Of a DNA stretch of 64,000 bases, positions 25,360 to 33,557 are shown in pieces. Position numbers and translations under genes: made by a program. Position 1 is the first letter of the stretch. Each line of letters opens with the position of its first letter. The notes beneath the pieces were generated by a model. It had not been told where the DNA came from, ran no database searches, and saw only the letters and a program-made list of their open reading frames with translations. Source of the stretch: Clostridiales bacterium mt11 (GTDB lineage: Bacteria > Bacillota > Clostridia > Tissierellales > Tepidimicrobiaceae); NCBI GenBank assembly GCA_001282665.1, contig LN874945.1:62001-126000 (forward strand). The letters are read 5' to 3'.

Positions 25360-27729
25360 ATGATAAAGAATATTACTATAGATGTAGGGGGTATGACTTG
25401 TGCAGCATGTTCTACTAGGGTAGAAAAGGCCTTAAATAAACATAAAGGAGTAGTAAATGCAGTAGTCAATTTACTCCAACAAAAAGCCATAATTGAGTTT
25501 GATACGGAAAAGGCTACCGTTGATGAATTGATAAAAGTCATAGAAAAAACGGGTTATGAAGTGCTTTTAGTTAAAAAAAGTTTATTAGTAGAAGGTATGA
25601 CATGTGCAGCATGCTCTACTAGGGTTGAAAAGGTCTTAAATAAAGTTGAAGGAGTTGTTAAAGCTAACGTTAACTTGTCTACCAATAAGGCAGTAGTTGA
25701 ATTTCCATCGGGGACAGTAGAAGATGAAGTATTGGTTAAGGCAGTAGAAAAGGCTGGATATAAAGCAGAAATAGAAGTAGAGAGGGATGTTGACAGAGAA
25801 AAGAAACTGAGAGAAAAGGAAATAAGGTCTCTTAAAACCTCCTTTATTATTTCAGCAATACTAAGTATACCTTTATTTTCAGCTATGTTTTTCCATATGG
25901 CAGGGAATGATAATATACTAACCAATGGATATTTCCAATTATTATTGGCAACTCCTGTCCAATTCATCATTGGATATAGGTTTTATAAAGGAGCCTTTAA
26001 TTCCTTAAGAGGTGGAGGAGCCAACATGGATGTGCTAGTATCTATGGGAACTTCAGCAGCATATTTTTATAGCTTGTATAATCTTTTGACTGGAGTCCAT
26101 GAGTACTATTTTGAAGCCTCAGCAGTTATTATTACATTGATACTATTAGGTAAGACATTTGAAGCTGTAGCAAAAGGTAAGACTTCGGAAGCCATTAAAG
26201 AACTAATGGGGCTTCAACCTAAAACAGCTAGGGTAATAAAAGATGGAGTAGAACAAGATATTCCAATAGAAAAGGTAGAAATAGATGATATTATAGTAGT
26301 TAGACCAGGTGAAAGAATACCAGTAGATGGAATCATAGTAGAGGGGAATTCCTCCATAGATGAGTCCATGATAACGGGAGAGAGTATTCCCATAGATAAG
26401 GCTGTAGGAGAAGAGGTAATAGGAGCTACTATAAATAAGTTTGGTTCCTTTAAGTTTAGAGCAACTAAGATAGGTAAGGATACAGTGCTATCCCAAATCA
26501 TAAAATTGGTAGAGGATGCTCAAGGTTCTAAAGCTCCAGTACAAAGATTGGCAGACAAAATATCTGGTATATTTGTACCTGTTGTATTAGCAATAGCGTT
26601 GGTAACCTTCTTAATCTTTTACTTCGTTAAAGGTAGTTTTAATATGGGATTAATCAATGCAGTAGCAGTTCTTGTAATAGCTTGTCCTTGTGCTTTAGGT
26701 TTAGCTACACCTACGGCAATTATGGTAGGTACAGGTAAGGGTGCTGAAAATGGAATCCTCATTAAATCTGGGGAACATTTAGAAAGAGCCCATAAGATGG
26801 AAGCAATAGTATTTGATAAAACAGGAACTATTACAAAAGGGGAACCAGAGGTCACAGATATAGTAACCTTTAATTCTATAGATAAAAATGAATTATTACG
26901 AATAGCAGCTACAGTAGAAAAAGCCTCAGAGCATCCATTAGGTCAATCCATAGTTAGAAAAGGTGAAGAAGAATTATTGAAGATAACAGAACCAGAAACC
27001 TTTATGGCTGTACCGGGAAAGGGATTAAAGGCAATGCTAGAAGGAAAAGAAATATATATAGGTAATAGAAAGCTAATGGAGGAAGCAGATGTTGATATAA
27101 AGGAATCAGAAAAAGAGTTATTGAGGTTAGAAGGAGAAGGTAAGACTGCCATGATAGTTGGCATAGATGGAAAGGTATCAGGGATAATTGCAGTAGCAGA
27201 TAAAATCAAAGAAAGTTCCAAAAAAGCCATAGAGGATCTAAAGAATATGGGTCTTGAAGTATATATGATAACTGGTGACAACGAAAGAACAGCTAAGGCT
27301 ATTGCCAAGGAAGTAGGAATAATCAACGTTTTAGCAGATGTATTGCCTGAAAATAAAGCCGAAGTAGTAGAAAGCATAAAGAAGGAAGGAAAGCAGGTAG
27401 GCATGGTAGGAGATGGAATCAATGATGCACCTGCTTTAGCAGCAGCTGATGTAGGATTTGCCATAGGCACAGGAACAGATGTGGCTATGGAAGCAGCTGA
27501 TATAACCCTTATGAGAGGGGATTTAACCAGTATAGTTACAGCTATAAGGCTTAGCCATAGAACCATGAGAACTATAAAACAAAATCTTTTCTGGGCATTT
27601 TTCTATAATTCCATAGGTATACCATTTGCAGCTTTAGGTTTTCTAAATCCAATGGTAGCAGGAGGGGCTATGGCATTTAGCTCAGTATCTGTAGTTACTA
27701 ATTCGCTTAGACTTAAAAATTTTAAATAA
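25360..27729 (+). CDS. copA: Copper-exporting P1B-type ATPase
   Basis: A 789-residue Cu(I) efflux pump of the cell membrane. Two N-terminal heavy-metal-binding domains each carry GMTCAACS (first at about 11-18). The P-type core follows: TGES in the actuator domain, the intramembrane CPCALGLATPT metal site, the phosphorylated Asp in DKTGTITKG, HPLG in the nucleotide domain, and GDGINDAPALA. It starts at ATG with a GAAGGAG site. copZ and csoR follow, giving a complete copper-homeostasis operon. Confidence 0.96.
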   Translation: MIKNITIDVGGMTCAACSTRVEKALNKHKGVVNAVVNLLQQKAIIEFDTEKATVDELIKVIEKTGYEVLLVKKSLLVEGMTCAACSTRVEKVLNKVEGVVKANVNLSTNKAVVEFPSGTVEDEVLVKAVEKAGYKAEIEVERDVDREKKLREKEIRSLKTSFIISAILSIPLFSAMFFHMAGNDNILTNGYFQLLLATPVQFIIGYRFYKGAFNSLRGGGANMDVLVSMGTSAAYFYSLYNLLTGVHEYYFEASAVIITLILLGKTFEAVAKGKTSEAIKELMGLQPKTARVIKDGVEQDIPIEKVEIDDIIVVRPGERIPVDGIIVEGNSSIDESMITGESIPIDKAVGEEVIGATINKFGSFKFRATKIGKDTVLSQIIKLVEDAQGSKAPVQRLADKISGIFVPVVLAIALVTFLIFYFVKGSFNMGLINAVAVLVIACPCALGLATPTAIMVGTGKGAENGILIKSGEHLERAHKMEAIVFDKTGTITKGEPEVTDIVTFNSIDKNELLRIAATVEKASEHPLGQSIVRKGEEELLKITEPETFMAVPGKGLKAMLEGKEIYIGNRKLMEEADVDIKESEKELLRLEGEGKTAMIVGIDGKVSGIIAVADKIKESSKKAIEDLKNMGLEVYMITGDNERTAKAIAKEVGIINVLADVLPENKAEVVESIKKEGKQVGMVGDGINDAPALAAADVGFAIGTGTDVAMEAADITLMRGDLTSIVTAIRLSHRTMRTIKQNLFWAFFYNSIGIPFAALGFLNPMVAGGAMAFSSVSVVTNSLRLKNFK

Positions 27730-27744
27730 ATAGGAGGAAAAAAT

Positions 27745-27951
27745 ATGAAAAAGATTATAACAATAAAAGGTATGTCATGTAATCATTGTGTAATGGCAGT
27801 AAAGAATGCACTATCAGAAGTAGAAGGAGTATCTAAGGTAGATGTAAAGTTAGAAGATAACAATGCAGTAGTAGAGGGAGAAAACCTAGTAGATAAAATA
27901 TTGAAGGAAGCAATAGAAGAAGCTGGATATGATGTAGTAGAAATAAATTAG
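27745..27951 (+). CDS. copZ: Copper chaperone, heavy-metal-associated domain
   Basis: A 68-residue single HMA-domain protein with GMSCNHC (residues 9-15) binding Cu(I), and the ferredoxin-like fold signature VEGVSKVDVKLEDNNAVVEG. It passes copper to CopA. An AGGAGG site lies upstream, 15 bases after copA. Confidence 0.94.
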   Translation: MKKIITIKGMSCNHCVMAVKNALSEVEGVSKVDVKLEDNNAVVEGENLVDKILKEAIEEAGYDVVEIN

Positions 27952-27966
27952 AAATTTGGTGATAAT

Positions 27967-28236
27967 ATGAATTCAGGTAAGGAAAAGGCAGCGCAGAAGT
28001 TAAAGACTGTAAGAGGTCAAATAGATGGGATAATAAAAATGATAGAGGAGGATAGATATTGTGTAGACATATCCACTCAAATTCTATCAGCAGTTGCCCT
28101 TCTTAAAAAGGCTAACATAGACGTATTAAATGCCCATATTCGTTCCTGTGTAAAAGGAGCTATACTAGAAGGAGAAGATGAAGGAGAAGAAAAGATAGAA
28201 GAGATAATCAATATAATTGATAAATATATAAAGTAG
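27967..28236 (+). CDS. csoR: CsoR family copper-sensing repressor
   Basis: An 89-residue all-helical repressor. The Cu(I) ligands of the family are present: Cys32 (EEDRYCVDI), His57 and Cys61 (NAHIRSC). Copper binding releases it from GC-rich dyads such as the one at 25316-25332. It lies 15 bases after copZ with a weak GGTGATA site and closes the operon ahead of a strong terminator. Confidence 0.94.
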   Translation: MNSGKEKAAQKLKTVRGQIDGIIKMIEEDRYCVDISTQILSAVALLKKANIDVLNAHIRSCVKGAILEGEDEGEEKIEEIINIIDKYIK

Positions 28237-28249
28237 ATTAATATTTTAT

Positions 28250-28295
28250 AAATGACCTCATGTTTTGGCAATATCGCCAAAACGTGAGGTCATTT
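28250..28295. terminator. Bidirectional terminator between csoR and XRE gene
   Basis: A stem of about 20 base pairs: AAATGACCTCA...TTTTGGC pairs with GCCAAAA...TGAGGTCATTT around AATATC. It overlaps the stop of the converging XRE gene. Confidence 0.92.
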
Positions 28296-28703
28296 AGCAA
28301 GATAGGGAAGTATCAATTTAATAATATCTTTTATTAAACTGATTTCTTCTTTAGAACAACGAGTTAAAATTAATAATAATTCCTTTAAATCATCATCTGG
28401 TGGTAAATTATAATCTTCATCACTAGATTCTAATACGGAAAAATATTTCTCTATTTCTGATCTATAATCGTATGGATTAGAGCCATTCAGTAAGTAATCC
28501 ACAGATACGTGGAGAGTATCAGCAACTTTGCCCAGAGTATCAACACTCATTTTTCTATCTCCTCTTTCAATTTGTCCTATGTAAAAGGAAGATAATCCAA
28601 TAAACTCTGCAAACTTTTCCCTTGTTAAATCCAATTTTTCACGTTCCAATCTTATTCTTGCCCCTATCTCTTTAAAATCTAAAATTGTTTTATTATTATT
28701 CAT
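28290..28703 (-). CDS. XRE-family transcriptional regulator
   Basis: A 137-residue protein with an N-terminal Cro/CI helix-turn-helix at about 12-68 (IGARIRLEREKLDLTREKFAEFIGLSSFYIGQIERGDRKMSVDTLGKVADTL), then an acidic linker and a helical C-terminal region (SLIKDIIKLILPYL). AGGAGAG precedes the ATG. It is transcribed away from the Spo0E-like gene. An inverted repeat AATTGGC/GCCAATT at 28752-28786 between them may be its operator. Target unknown. Confidence 0.85.
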   Translation of the reverse strand: MNNNKTILDFKEIGARIRLEREKLDLTREKFAEFIGLSSFYIGQIERGDRKMSVDTLGKVADTLHVSVDYLLNGSNPYDYRSEIEKYFSVLESSDEDYNLPPDDDLKELLLILTRCSKEEISLIKDIIKLILPYLAK

Positions 28704-28751
28704 TGTGTCACTCTCCTTATGTTAACTGTATTATGTTATCTCTTAGAACTA

Positions 28752-28786
28752 AATTGGCTTATAGCATAAAATAATAGTTGCCAATT
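28752..28786. promoter_or_regulatory. Inverted repeat in the XRE/Spo0E-like divergent region
   Basis: AATTGGC (28752-28758) and GCCAATT (28780-28786) are inverted arms 21 bases apart, about two helical turns. This suits binding of an HTH dimer. Confidence 0.4.
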
Positions 28787-28865
28787 CGAATGAAAAACAT
28801 TATTCTAATATATAAGGGCATAAATGGGAAAAAAGCCGAGGATCAATTTAGCTAGGAGGGATAAT

Positions 28866-29030
28866 TTGTTAGAAAAGATTAAGAAGACAAGGGAATTATT
28901 ATATAAGCAGTTGGATTCGAAATCAATTAACTCTAAGGAGGTTTTACAAACAAGCGAAGAGTTGGACAAGCTTATATTAGAGTACTATAGAAATACTGAA
29001 ATAAATCCTAAAGAAAATGAGGATATTTGA
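28866..29030 (+). CDS. Spo0E-like aspartyl-phosphate phosphatase
   Basis: A 54-residue protein starting at TTG 28866, five bases after a perfect AGGAGGG. An ATG at 28824 in the same frame lacks a ribosome site and would add 14 basic residues. The helical-hairpin motif is present: IKKTRELLYKQLD, then TSEELDKLILEYY containing the SxxLDxLI-type catalytic core. Members dephosphorylate Spo0A-P and delay sporulation. This supports a spore-forming host. Its own terminator follows. Confidence 0.85.
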   Translation: MLEKIKKTRELLYKQLDSKSINSKEVLQTSEELDKLILEYYRNTEINPKENEDI

Positions 29031-29033
29031 AAG

Positions 29034-29067
29034 AATAAAAGCTAGTAAACGGATACTAGCTTTTATT
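29034..29067. terminator. Terminator after Spo0E-like gene
   Basis: AATAAAAGCTAGTA pairs exactly with TACTAGCTTTTATT around AACGGA. The A and T flanks let it serve the converging HTH gene too. Confidence 0.88.
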
Positions 29068-29073
29068 GAAATC

Positions 29074-29286
29074 TTATCTTTTATTTTCCTTGTATTCCAA
29101 TATGTCACCAGGCTGGCATTCTAATTCTCTACAAATTGCCTCCAGTGTAGAAAATCTTATAGCCTTAGCCTTGTTGTTTTTTAGTATGGATAGATTGGCA
29201 TTGGTTATACCCACTCTTTCCGCCAATTCTATTAAAGACATCTTTCTCTTTGCCATCATAACATCTAAGTTTACGATAATAGCCAT
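29074..29286 (-). CDS. YozG-like small HTH regulator
   Basis: A 70-residue Cro/CI-type protein: MAIIVNLDVMMAKRKMSLIELAERVGITNANLSILKNNKAKAIRFSTLEAICRELECQPGDILEY. This matches the small HTH family that accompanies DUF2975 membrane proteins. The ATG at 29286 is 8 bases after AGGAG; the in-frame GTG at 29295 is too close. It lies 11 bases after the DUF2975 gene in the same operon. Confidence 0.85.
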   Translation of the reverse strand: MAIIVNLDVMMAKRKMSLIELAERVGITNANLSILKNNKAKAIRFSTLEAICRELECQPGDILEYKENKR

Positions 29287-29297
29287 ATTATACACTC

Positions 29298-29768
29298 CTA
29301 TATAGTTAAGTCATTTTCATCTTTTATTTCAATAGCCAATTTAAGTATCTCACCTAAAATTAAAGCTAAACATCCGAGTATTATATAAATTAAAATCTCC
29401 GCATGGATGTTAAAGTTGGATATACCTATTAGTAAGAAACCCTTTTCTGAAGGTAGCTTATTAATACTTTGAATTAATCCAAATAAGAAGATTGATTTGG
29501 CAATATTGTTAAATCTTTTTACATTTTTATAATCAAAGGGTTTTTTATCTTCTATTGTTAAAACGATTCTTTTTAAAGAGTACAAGATGTATAAGACTGT
29601 TCCTCCGAGGATAAGCCTAAAAATAATATGAAATATGGAAATACTATTTACTGCATTTGATTCTTTATATGATTCAACAGAGAGAAATAATATTGTAATA
29701 AATATCAACAAAAAAGATATGTCTATAGTAGTCTTTAAAACTTTTGTTATATTCTTTTTACTCTTCAT
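29298..29768 (-). CDS. DUF2975 membrane protein
   Basis: About 156 residues with four hydrophobic segments (roughly 12-34, 45-65, 90-110, 120-145) and a conserved DKKPFDYKNVKRFNNIAKSIF segment between the second and third. This is the DUF2975 layout. It is paired with a YozG-like HTH, the usual arrangement; function unknown, possibly a membrane-tethered control of the regulator. The ATG at 29768 has GGAGAG 8 bases upstream. Confidence 0.85.
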   Translation of the reverse strand: MKSKKNITKVLKTTIDISFLLIFITILFLSVESYKESNAVNSISIFHIIFRLILGGTVLYILYSLKRIVLTIEDKKPFDYKNVKRFNNIAKSIFLFGLIQSINKLPSEKGFLLIGISNFNIHAEILIYIILGCLALILGEILKLAIEIKDENDLTI

Positions 29769-29900
29769 TTTACTCACTCTCCTTTCATCTATACTTTAAA
29801 TATATTCTATCATTTATCGTTTGTCAATAAAAAATTATTGAAAAAGAATAAAGCCCTATAAATAAATTCATATGAAAGAACCATAATAATAAATAGGATA

Positions 29901-29929
29901 TTGATTTTTTACATAATAAGGATTATAAT
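29901..29929 (+). promoter_or_regulatory. Sigma-A promoter of dnaJ-clpB operon
   Basis: TTGATT (29901-29906), 17 bases, TATAAT (29924-29929). The CtsR box begins 9 bases after the -10, the same distance as at hsp20. Confidence 0.85.
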
Positions 29930-29938
29930 AAATACGAA

Positions 29939-29955
29939 GGTCAAAGAAAGTCAAA
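29939..29955 (+). promoter_or_regulatory. CtsR operator of dnaJ-clpB operon
   Basis: GGTCAAA GAA AGTCAAA, a full match to the CtsR direct-repeat consensus over the likely start site. Confidence 0.92.
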
Positions 29956-29989
29956 TTTTCTCCTATTAATATAAAAAGGAGGCAAGCAA

Positions 29990-30910
29990 ATGGAATATAA
30001 GGATTATTATAAGATATTAGGAGTAGATAAAAACTCGAGTAATGATGAAATAAAGAAAGCTTATAGAAAACTAGCTAAGAAGTATCATCCTGATCTAAAT
30101 CCTGATGATAAAGGAGCTCAAGAAAAGTTTAAGGACATCAATGAAGCCTATGAAGTGCTAGGTGATGAGAATAAACGAAAGAAGTATGATACCTTTGGTA
30201 ATGGATATAATTTTACTAATGGTCAAAATTTTGATCCTTCTCAATATGGATTTGAAGACCTTGGAAATGGATATAGATATACTTATAGTACAGGAGGCGG
30301 AGAAGGCTTTAGTGATTTCTTCAATATGTTCTTTGGTGGGGGAGATTTTGATATAAAGGATCTATTTGGAGGAAAAAGAACTAGCAGACAAAAAGCTTAT
30401 TATGAGCCAGAGCCTCAGAAATATGAAACGGAAATTAATATTACCCTTGAAGAAGGATATAATGGAACTACTAAAACCGTATCCTTTAGAATAGGAAATG
30501 AAACCAAATCTTTATCGGTAAAAATACCAAAGGGAATATTGCCTGGGAAAAAAATAAAGATTAAAGGCGAAAAAGCCGGAATTAATGGGAATGTCTATTT
30601 AAAGGTAAATATCATTTTACAGGAGAAAGTTAAACTTGAAGGACTGGATATCTATAAACGAGTAGACTTGTTTCCTTGGGATGCAGCTTTAGGTACTAAA
30701 ATAGTAGTAGATAGCCTAGGAGGAAAGATTAAGGTAGCAGTTCCTTCAAATATGGAAGGCGGTAAGAAGATTAGGGTACCTAGAAGAGGCTATAGGGATA
30801 TGAAAGGAAATATGGGAGATTTATATATTGAAGTCAATATAGTAAATCCTCCTAATCTAACAGAGGAACAAAAAAGACTTTATGAACAATTGAAAAATGT
30901 ATCTAAATAG
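29990..30910 (+). CDS. DnaJ-like co-chaperone (CbpA type)
   Basis: A 306-residue Hsp40. The J domain spans 1-70 with HPD at 33-35 (KKYHPDLNPDDKGAQEKFKDINEAYEVLGD). A Gly/Phe-rich linker covers about 70-130, and the C-terminal substrate-binding beta domains start near 140 and end with the VEVNIVNPP-type segment. The CxxCxGxG zinc-finger repeats of true DnaJ are absent, so this is a type II (CbpA-like) protein. An AAAGGAGG site precedes the ATG. Co-transcribed with clpB under CtsR control. Confidence 0.92.
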   Translation: MEYKDYYKILGVDKNSSNDEIKKAYRKLAKKYHPDLNPDDKGAQEKFKDINEAYEVLGDENKRKKYDTFGNGYNFTNGQNFDPSQYGFEDLGNGYRYTYSTGGGEGFSDFFNMFFGGGDFDIKDLFGGKRTSRQKAYYEPEPQKYETEINITLEEGYNGTTKTVSFRIGNETKSLSVKIPKGILPGKKIKIKGEKAGINGNVYLKVNIILQEKVKLEGLDIYKRVDLFPWDAALGTKIVVDSLGGKIKVAVPSNMEGGKKIRVPRRGYRDMKGNMGDLYIEVNIVNPPNLTEEQKRLYEQLKNVSK

Positions 30911-30934
30911 AGTATAAATCAAGAGGTGATAAGA

Positions 30935-33520
30935 ATGGATTTAAATAAATTTACACAAAAAAGTATCGAAGCAGTACAGAATTCTCAAGAATTAGCCATT
31001 AAAAATGGTAATCCTCAATTAGAAGAAATCCATATTCACTTTTCTTTAATGAGTCAAGATGAAGGATTGATACCAAAGGTATTATCCTATATGGGTGAGA
31101 ATACAGAGCTTATTAAAGATGATGTAGAAAGGGAATTAAACAATCTTCCTAAACAATCTGGCGGCGGTACTCTTTATCCTAGTCGAGTTTATACTAAGAT
31201 ACTTTTAAATGCTGAAGATGAAGCTAAAAAGTTTGGAGATGAATATGTAGGAGTAGAACATATCTATATATCTTTATTAAAGGAAAGAGGAATACCCTCA
31301 GAAAAAATATTTAAAAGATATAATATAAGCTTACAGAGATTTTTGGAAGCCCTTAAAAAGATTAGAGGCAGCCAAACCATTACGTCGGATAATCCAGAAG
31401 CAACGTATAATGTATTAAAAAGGTTTGGAAGGGATTTAACGGAGGAAGCAAGAACAGGAAAGCTAGATCCAGTAATAGGTAGAGATGAAGAGATAAGAAA
31501 TGCTATCCGAATTCTTTCAAGAAGGACAAAAAACAATCCAGTACTTATAGGAGAACCTGGAGTGGGTAAAACCGCCATAGTAGAAGGATTAGCCCAAAGG
31601 ATAATCAATGGCGATGTGCCAGAAGGCTTGAAGGATAAAACTATATTTGCTTTGGATATGGGAGCATTAATTGCAGGAGCTAAGTATAGGGGAGAGTTTG
31701 AAGAAAGATTAAAGGCAGTATTAAAAGAGATAGAAAAATCCGATGGAAGAATAATAATGTTTATAGATGAAATCCATAATATAGTGGGAGCTGGTAGGAC
31801 TGAAGGCTCTATGGATGCATCTAATCTATTAAAGCCAATGCTCGCTCGTGGTGAAATACTTTGTATAGGAGCTACTACCTTAGATGAATATAGAAAGTAT
31901 ATAGAAAAGGATGCAGCATTAGAGAGAAGGTTCCAAAAAGTATTAATAGATGAGCCTACAGTAGAAGATACCATATCAATACTTCGAGGAATAAAGGAAA
32001 AATATGAAATTCATCATGGTATTAGGATTTCAGATAATGCAGTTATTGCCTGCACAACCCTTTCTGACAGATATATTAGCGATAGATATCTCCCAGATAA
32101 GGCTATAGATTTAATGGATGAAGCTTCTGCCATGATAAGAACTGAAATAGATAGTATGCCAGCAGAACTAGACGAAATACGAAGAAGAATATTACAATTG
32201 GAAATTGAAAGGGCAGCCCTTAAAAAGGAAACAGATGAAAGCTCTAAATTACGTCTTGATAAAATCGAAAAGGAACTCTCTAATTTAAAGGAAACTTTTG
32301 ATATTAAAAAGGCAAAATGGGAAGAAGAAAAGAAGGACATCTCTTCCATAAAGGAAATAAAAAAAGAAATAGATAAAACCAAGACGGAAATAGAAGACGC
32401 CCAGAGAAGATATGATTTAGAAAAGTTGTCTGAATTAAAATATGGAAAATTGATTGAATTAGAGAAGAAATTAGAAGAAGCCAACCTAAAAAATGAGAAA
32501 GAAGATAGAATGTTAAAAGAAGAGGTAACAGAAGAAGAAATAGCAGAGGTAGTATCTAAATGGACTGGAATTCCCGTATCTAAATTGGTAGAAACGGAAA
32601 GGGAAAAACTTTTGAAATTGGATACTATCCTTCAAAGAAGGGTTATAGGTCAAGATGAGGCAGTGGAAGCCGTAGTAGATGCAGTAATAAGGGCTAGAGC
32701 TGGTATTAAGCCTGTAAATAGACCAGTAGGTTCTTTCATATTCTTAGGACCAACAGGAGTAGGTAAGACGGAGTTAGCAAAAGCATTGACGGAGACCCTA
32801 TTTGATGATGAAAGGAATATGATAAGGATTGATATGAGTGAATATATGGAAAAATACTCTGTATCTAGACTTATAGGAGCACCTCCTGGATATGTAGGTT
32901 ATGATGAAGGGGGACAATTAACGGAAGCAGTTAGGAGAAAGCCTTATTCTGTAATACTATTTGATGAAATAGAAAAGGCTCATTCCGATGTATTCAACAT
33001 ACTCCTTCAAGTATTAGATGATGGTAGGCTTACAGATAATCAAGGGAGAACTGTAGACTTTAAAAATACGGTAATCATAATGACCTCTAATATAGGCTCT
33101 TCATACTTAATAGAAGGATTGAAGTCTGATGGAGAAATAGATGAGCACACTAGAGAAAAAGTCATGGATGATATGAAGAGAACCTTTAGACCAGAGTTTT
33201 TGAATCGTATTGACGAAATAGTAATGTTTAAGCCACTTCAGAGGAATGAGATATTTAAGATAATCGATTTACAGGTAGGGGAAATAGAGGAGAGGTTAAA
33301 GGATAGACAGATTACCATTGAATTCACAGAGGAAGCCAAAGAACTAGTGCTAAATAGAGCTTATTCAGTCCAATATGGTGCAAGACCAGTAAAAAGATTT
33401 TTACAAAAACATTTGGAAACTGAAATGGGTAGAATGATTATAAAAGGAGATTTAAAGGATAAAGATAAGGTTATTGTTAAAGTAGAAAATAACGATTTTA
33501 AAATGGAAATCCAAAGATAA
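30935..33520 (+). CDS. clpB: ATP-dependent chaperone ClpB
   Basis: An 861-residue Hsp100 disaggregase. The N domain (Clp_N) spans 1-150. NBD1 has Walker A GEPGVGKT near 205; a coiled-coil M domain lies at about 400-525; NBD2 has GPTGVGKT near 604; the C-terminal domain contains GARPVKRFLQK. The pore tyrosine region AGAKYRGEFEERLK is present. The IGF/L loop of ClpC/ClpX is not seen, which fits ClpB rather than a protease partner. The ATG at 30935 follows AGAGGTGATAAG; an upstream GTG overlaps that site. It works with DnaK-DnaJ. Confidence 0.96.
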   Translation: MDLNKFTQKSIEAVQNSQELAIKNGNPQLEEIHIHFSLMSQDEGLIPKVLSYMGENTELIKDDVERELNNLPKQSGGGTLYPSRVYTKILLNAEDEAKKFGDEYVGVEHIYISLLKERGIPSEKIFKRYNISLQRFLEALKKIRGSQTITSDNPEATYNVLKRFGRDLTEEARTGKLDPVIGRDEEIRNAIRILSRRTKNNPVLIGEPGVGKTAIVEGLAQRIINGDVPEGLKDKTIFALDMGALIAGAKYRGEFEERLKAVLKEIEKSDGRIIMFIDEIHNIVGAGRTEGSMDASNLLKPMLARGEILCIGATTLDEYRKYIEKDAALERRFQKVLIDEPTVEDTISILRGIKEKYEIHHGIRISDNAVIACTTLSDRYISDRYLPDKAIDLMDEASAMIRTEIDSMPAELDEIRRRILQLEIERAALKKETDESSKLRLDKIEKELSNLKETFDIKKAKWEEEKKDISSIKEIKKEIDKTKTEIEDAQRRYDLEKLSELKYGKLIELEKKLEEANLKNEKEDRMLKEEVTEEEIAEVVSKWTGIPVSKLVETEREKLLKLDTILQRRVIGQDEAVEAVVDAVIRARAGIKPVNRPVGSFIFLGPTGVGKTELAKALTETLFDDERNMIRIDMSEYMEKYSVSRLIGAPPGYVGYDEGGQLTEAVRRKPYSVILFDEIEKAHSDVFNILLQVLDDGRLTDNQGRTVDFKNTVIIMTSNIGSSYLIEGLKSDGEIDEHTREKVMDDMKRTFRPEFLNRIDEIVMFKPLQRNEIFKIIDLQVGEIEERLKDRQITIEFTEEAKELVLNRAYSVQYGARPVKRFLQKHLETEMGRMIIKGDLKDKDKVIVKVENNDFKMEIQR

Positions 33521-33522
33521 AA

Positions 33523-33557
33523 CTTAGCAAGGGATTTATCCCTTGCTAAGTTTTTAA
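33523..33557. terminator. Bidirectional terminator between clpB and aarF-like gene
   Basis: AACTTAGCAAGGGA pairs with TCCCTTGCTAAGTT around TTTA, followed by T residues on the plus strand and A residues upstream. Confidence 0.9.

Noticed and set aside
29066..29305. Plus-strand open frame over the YozG-like gene
   Set aside because: It is the complement of a well-supported HTH gene with no ribosome site of its own.
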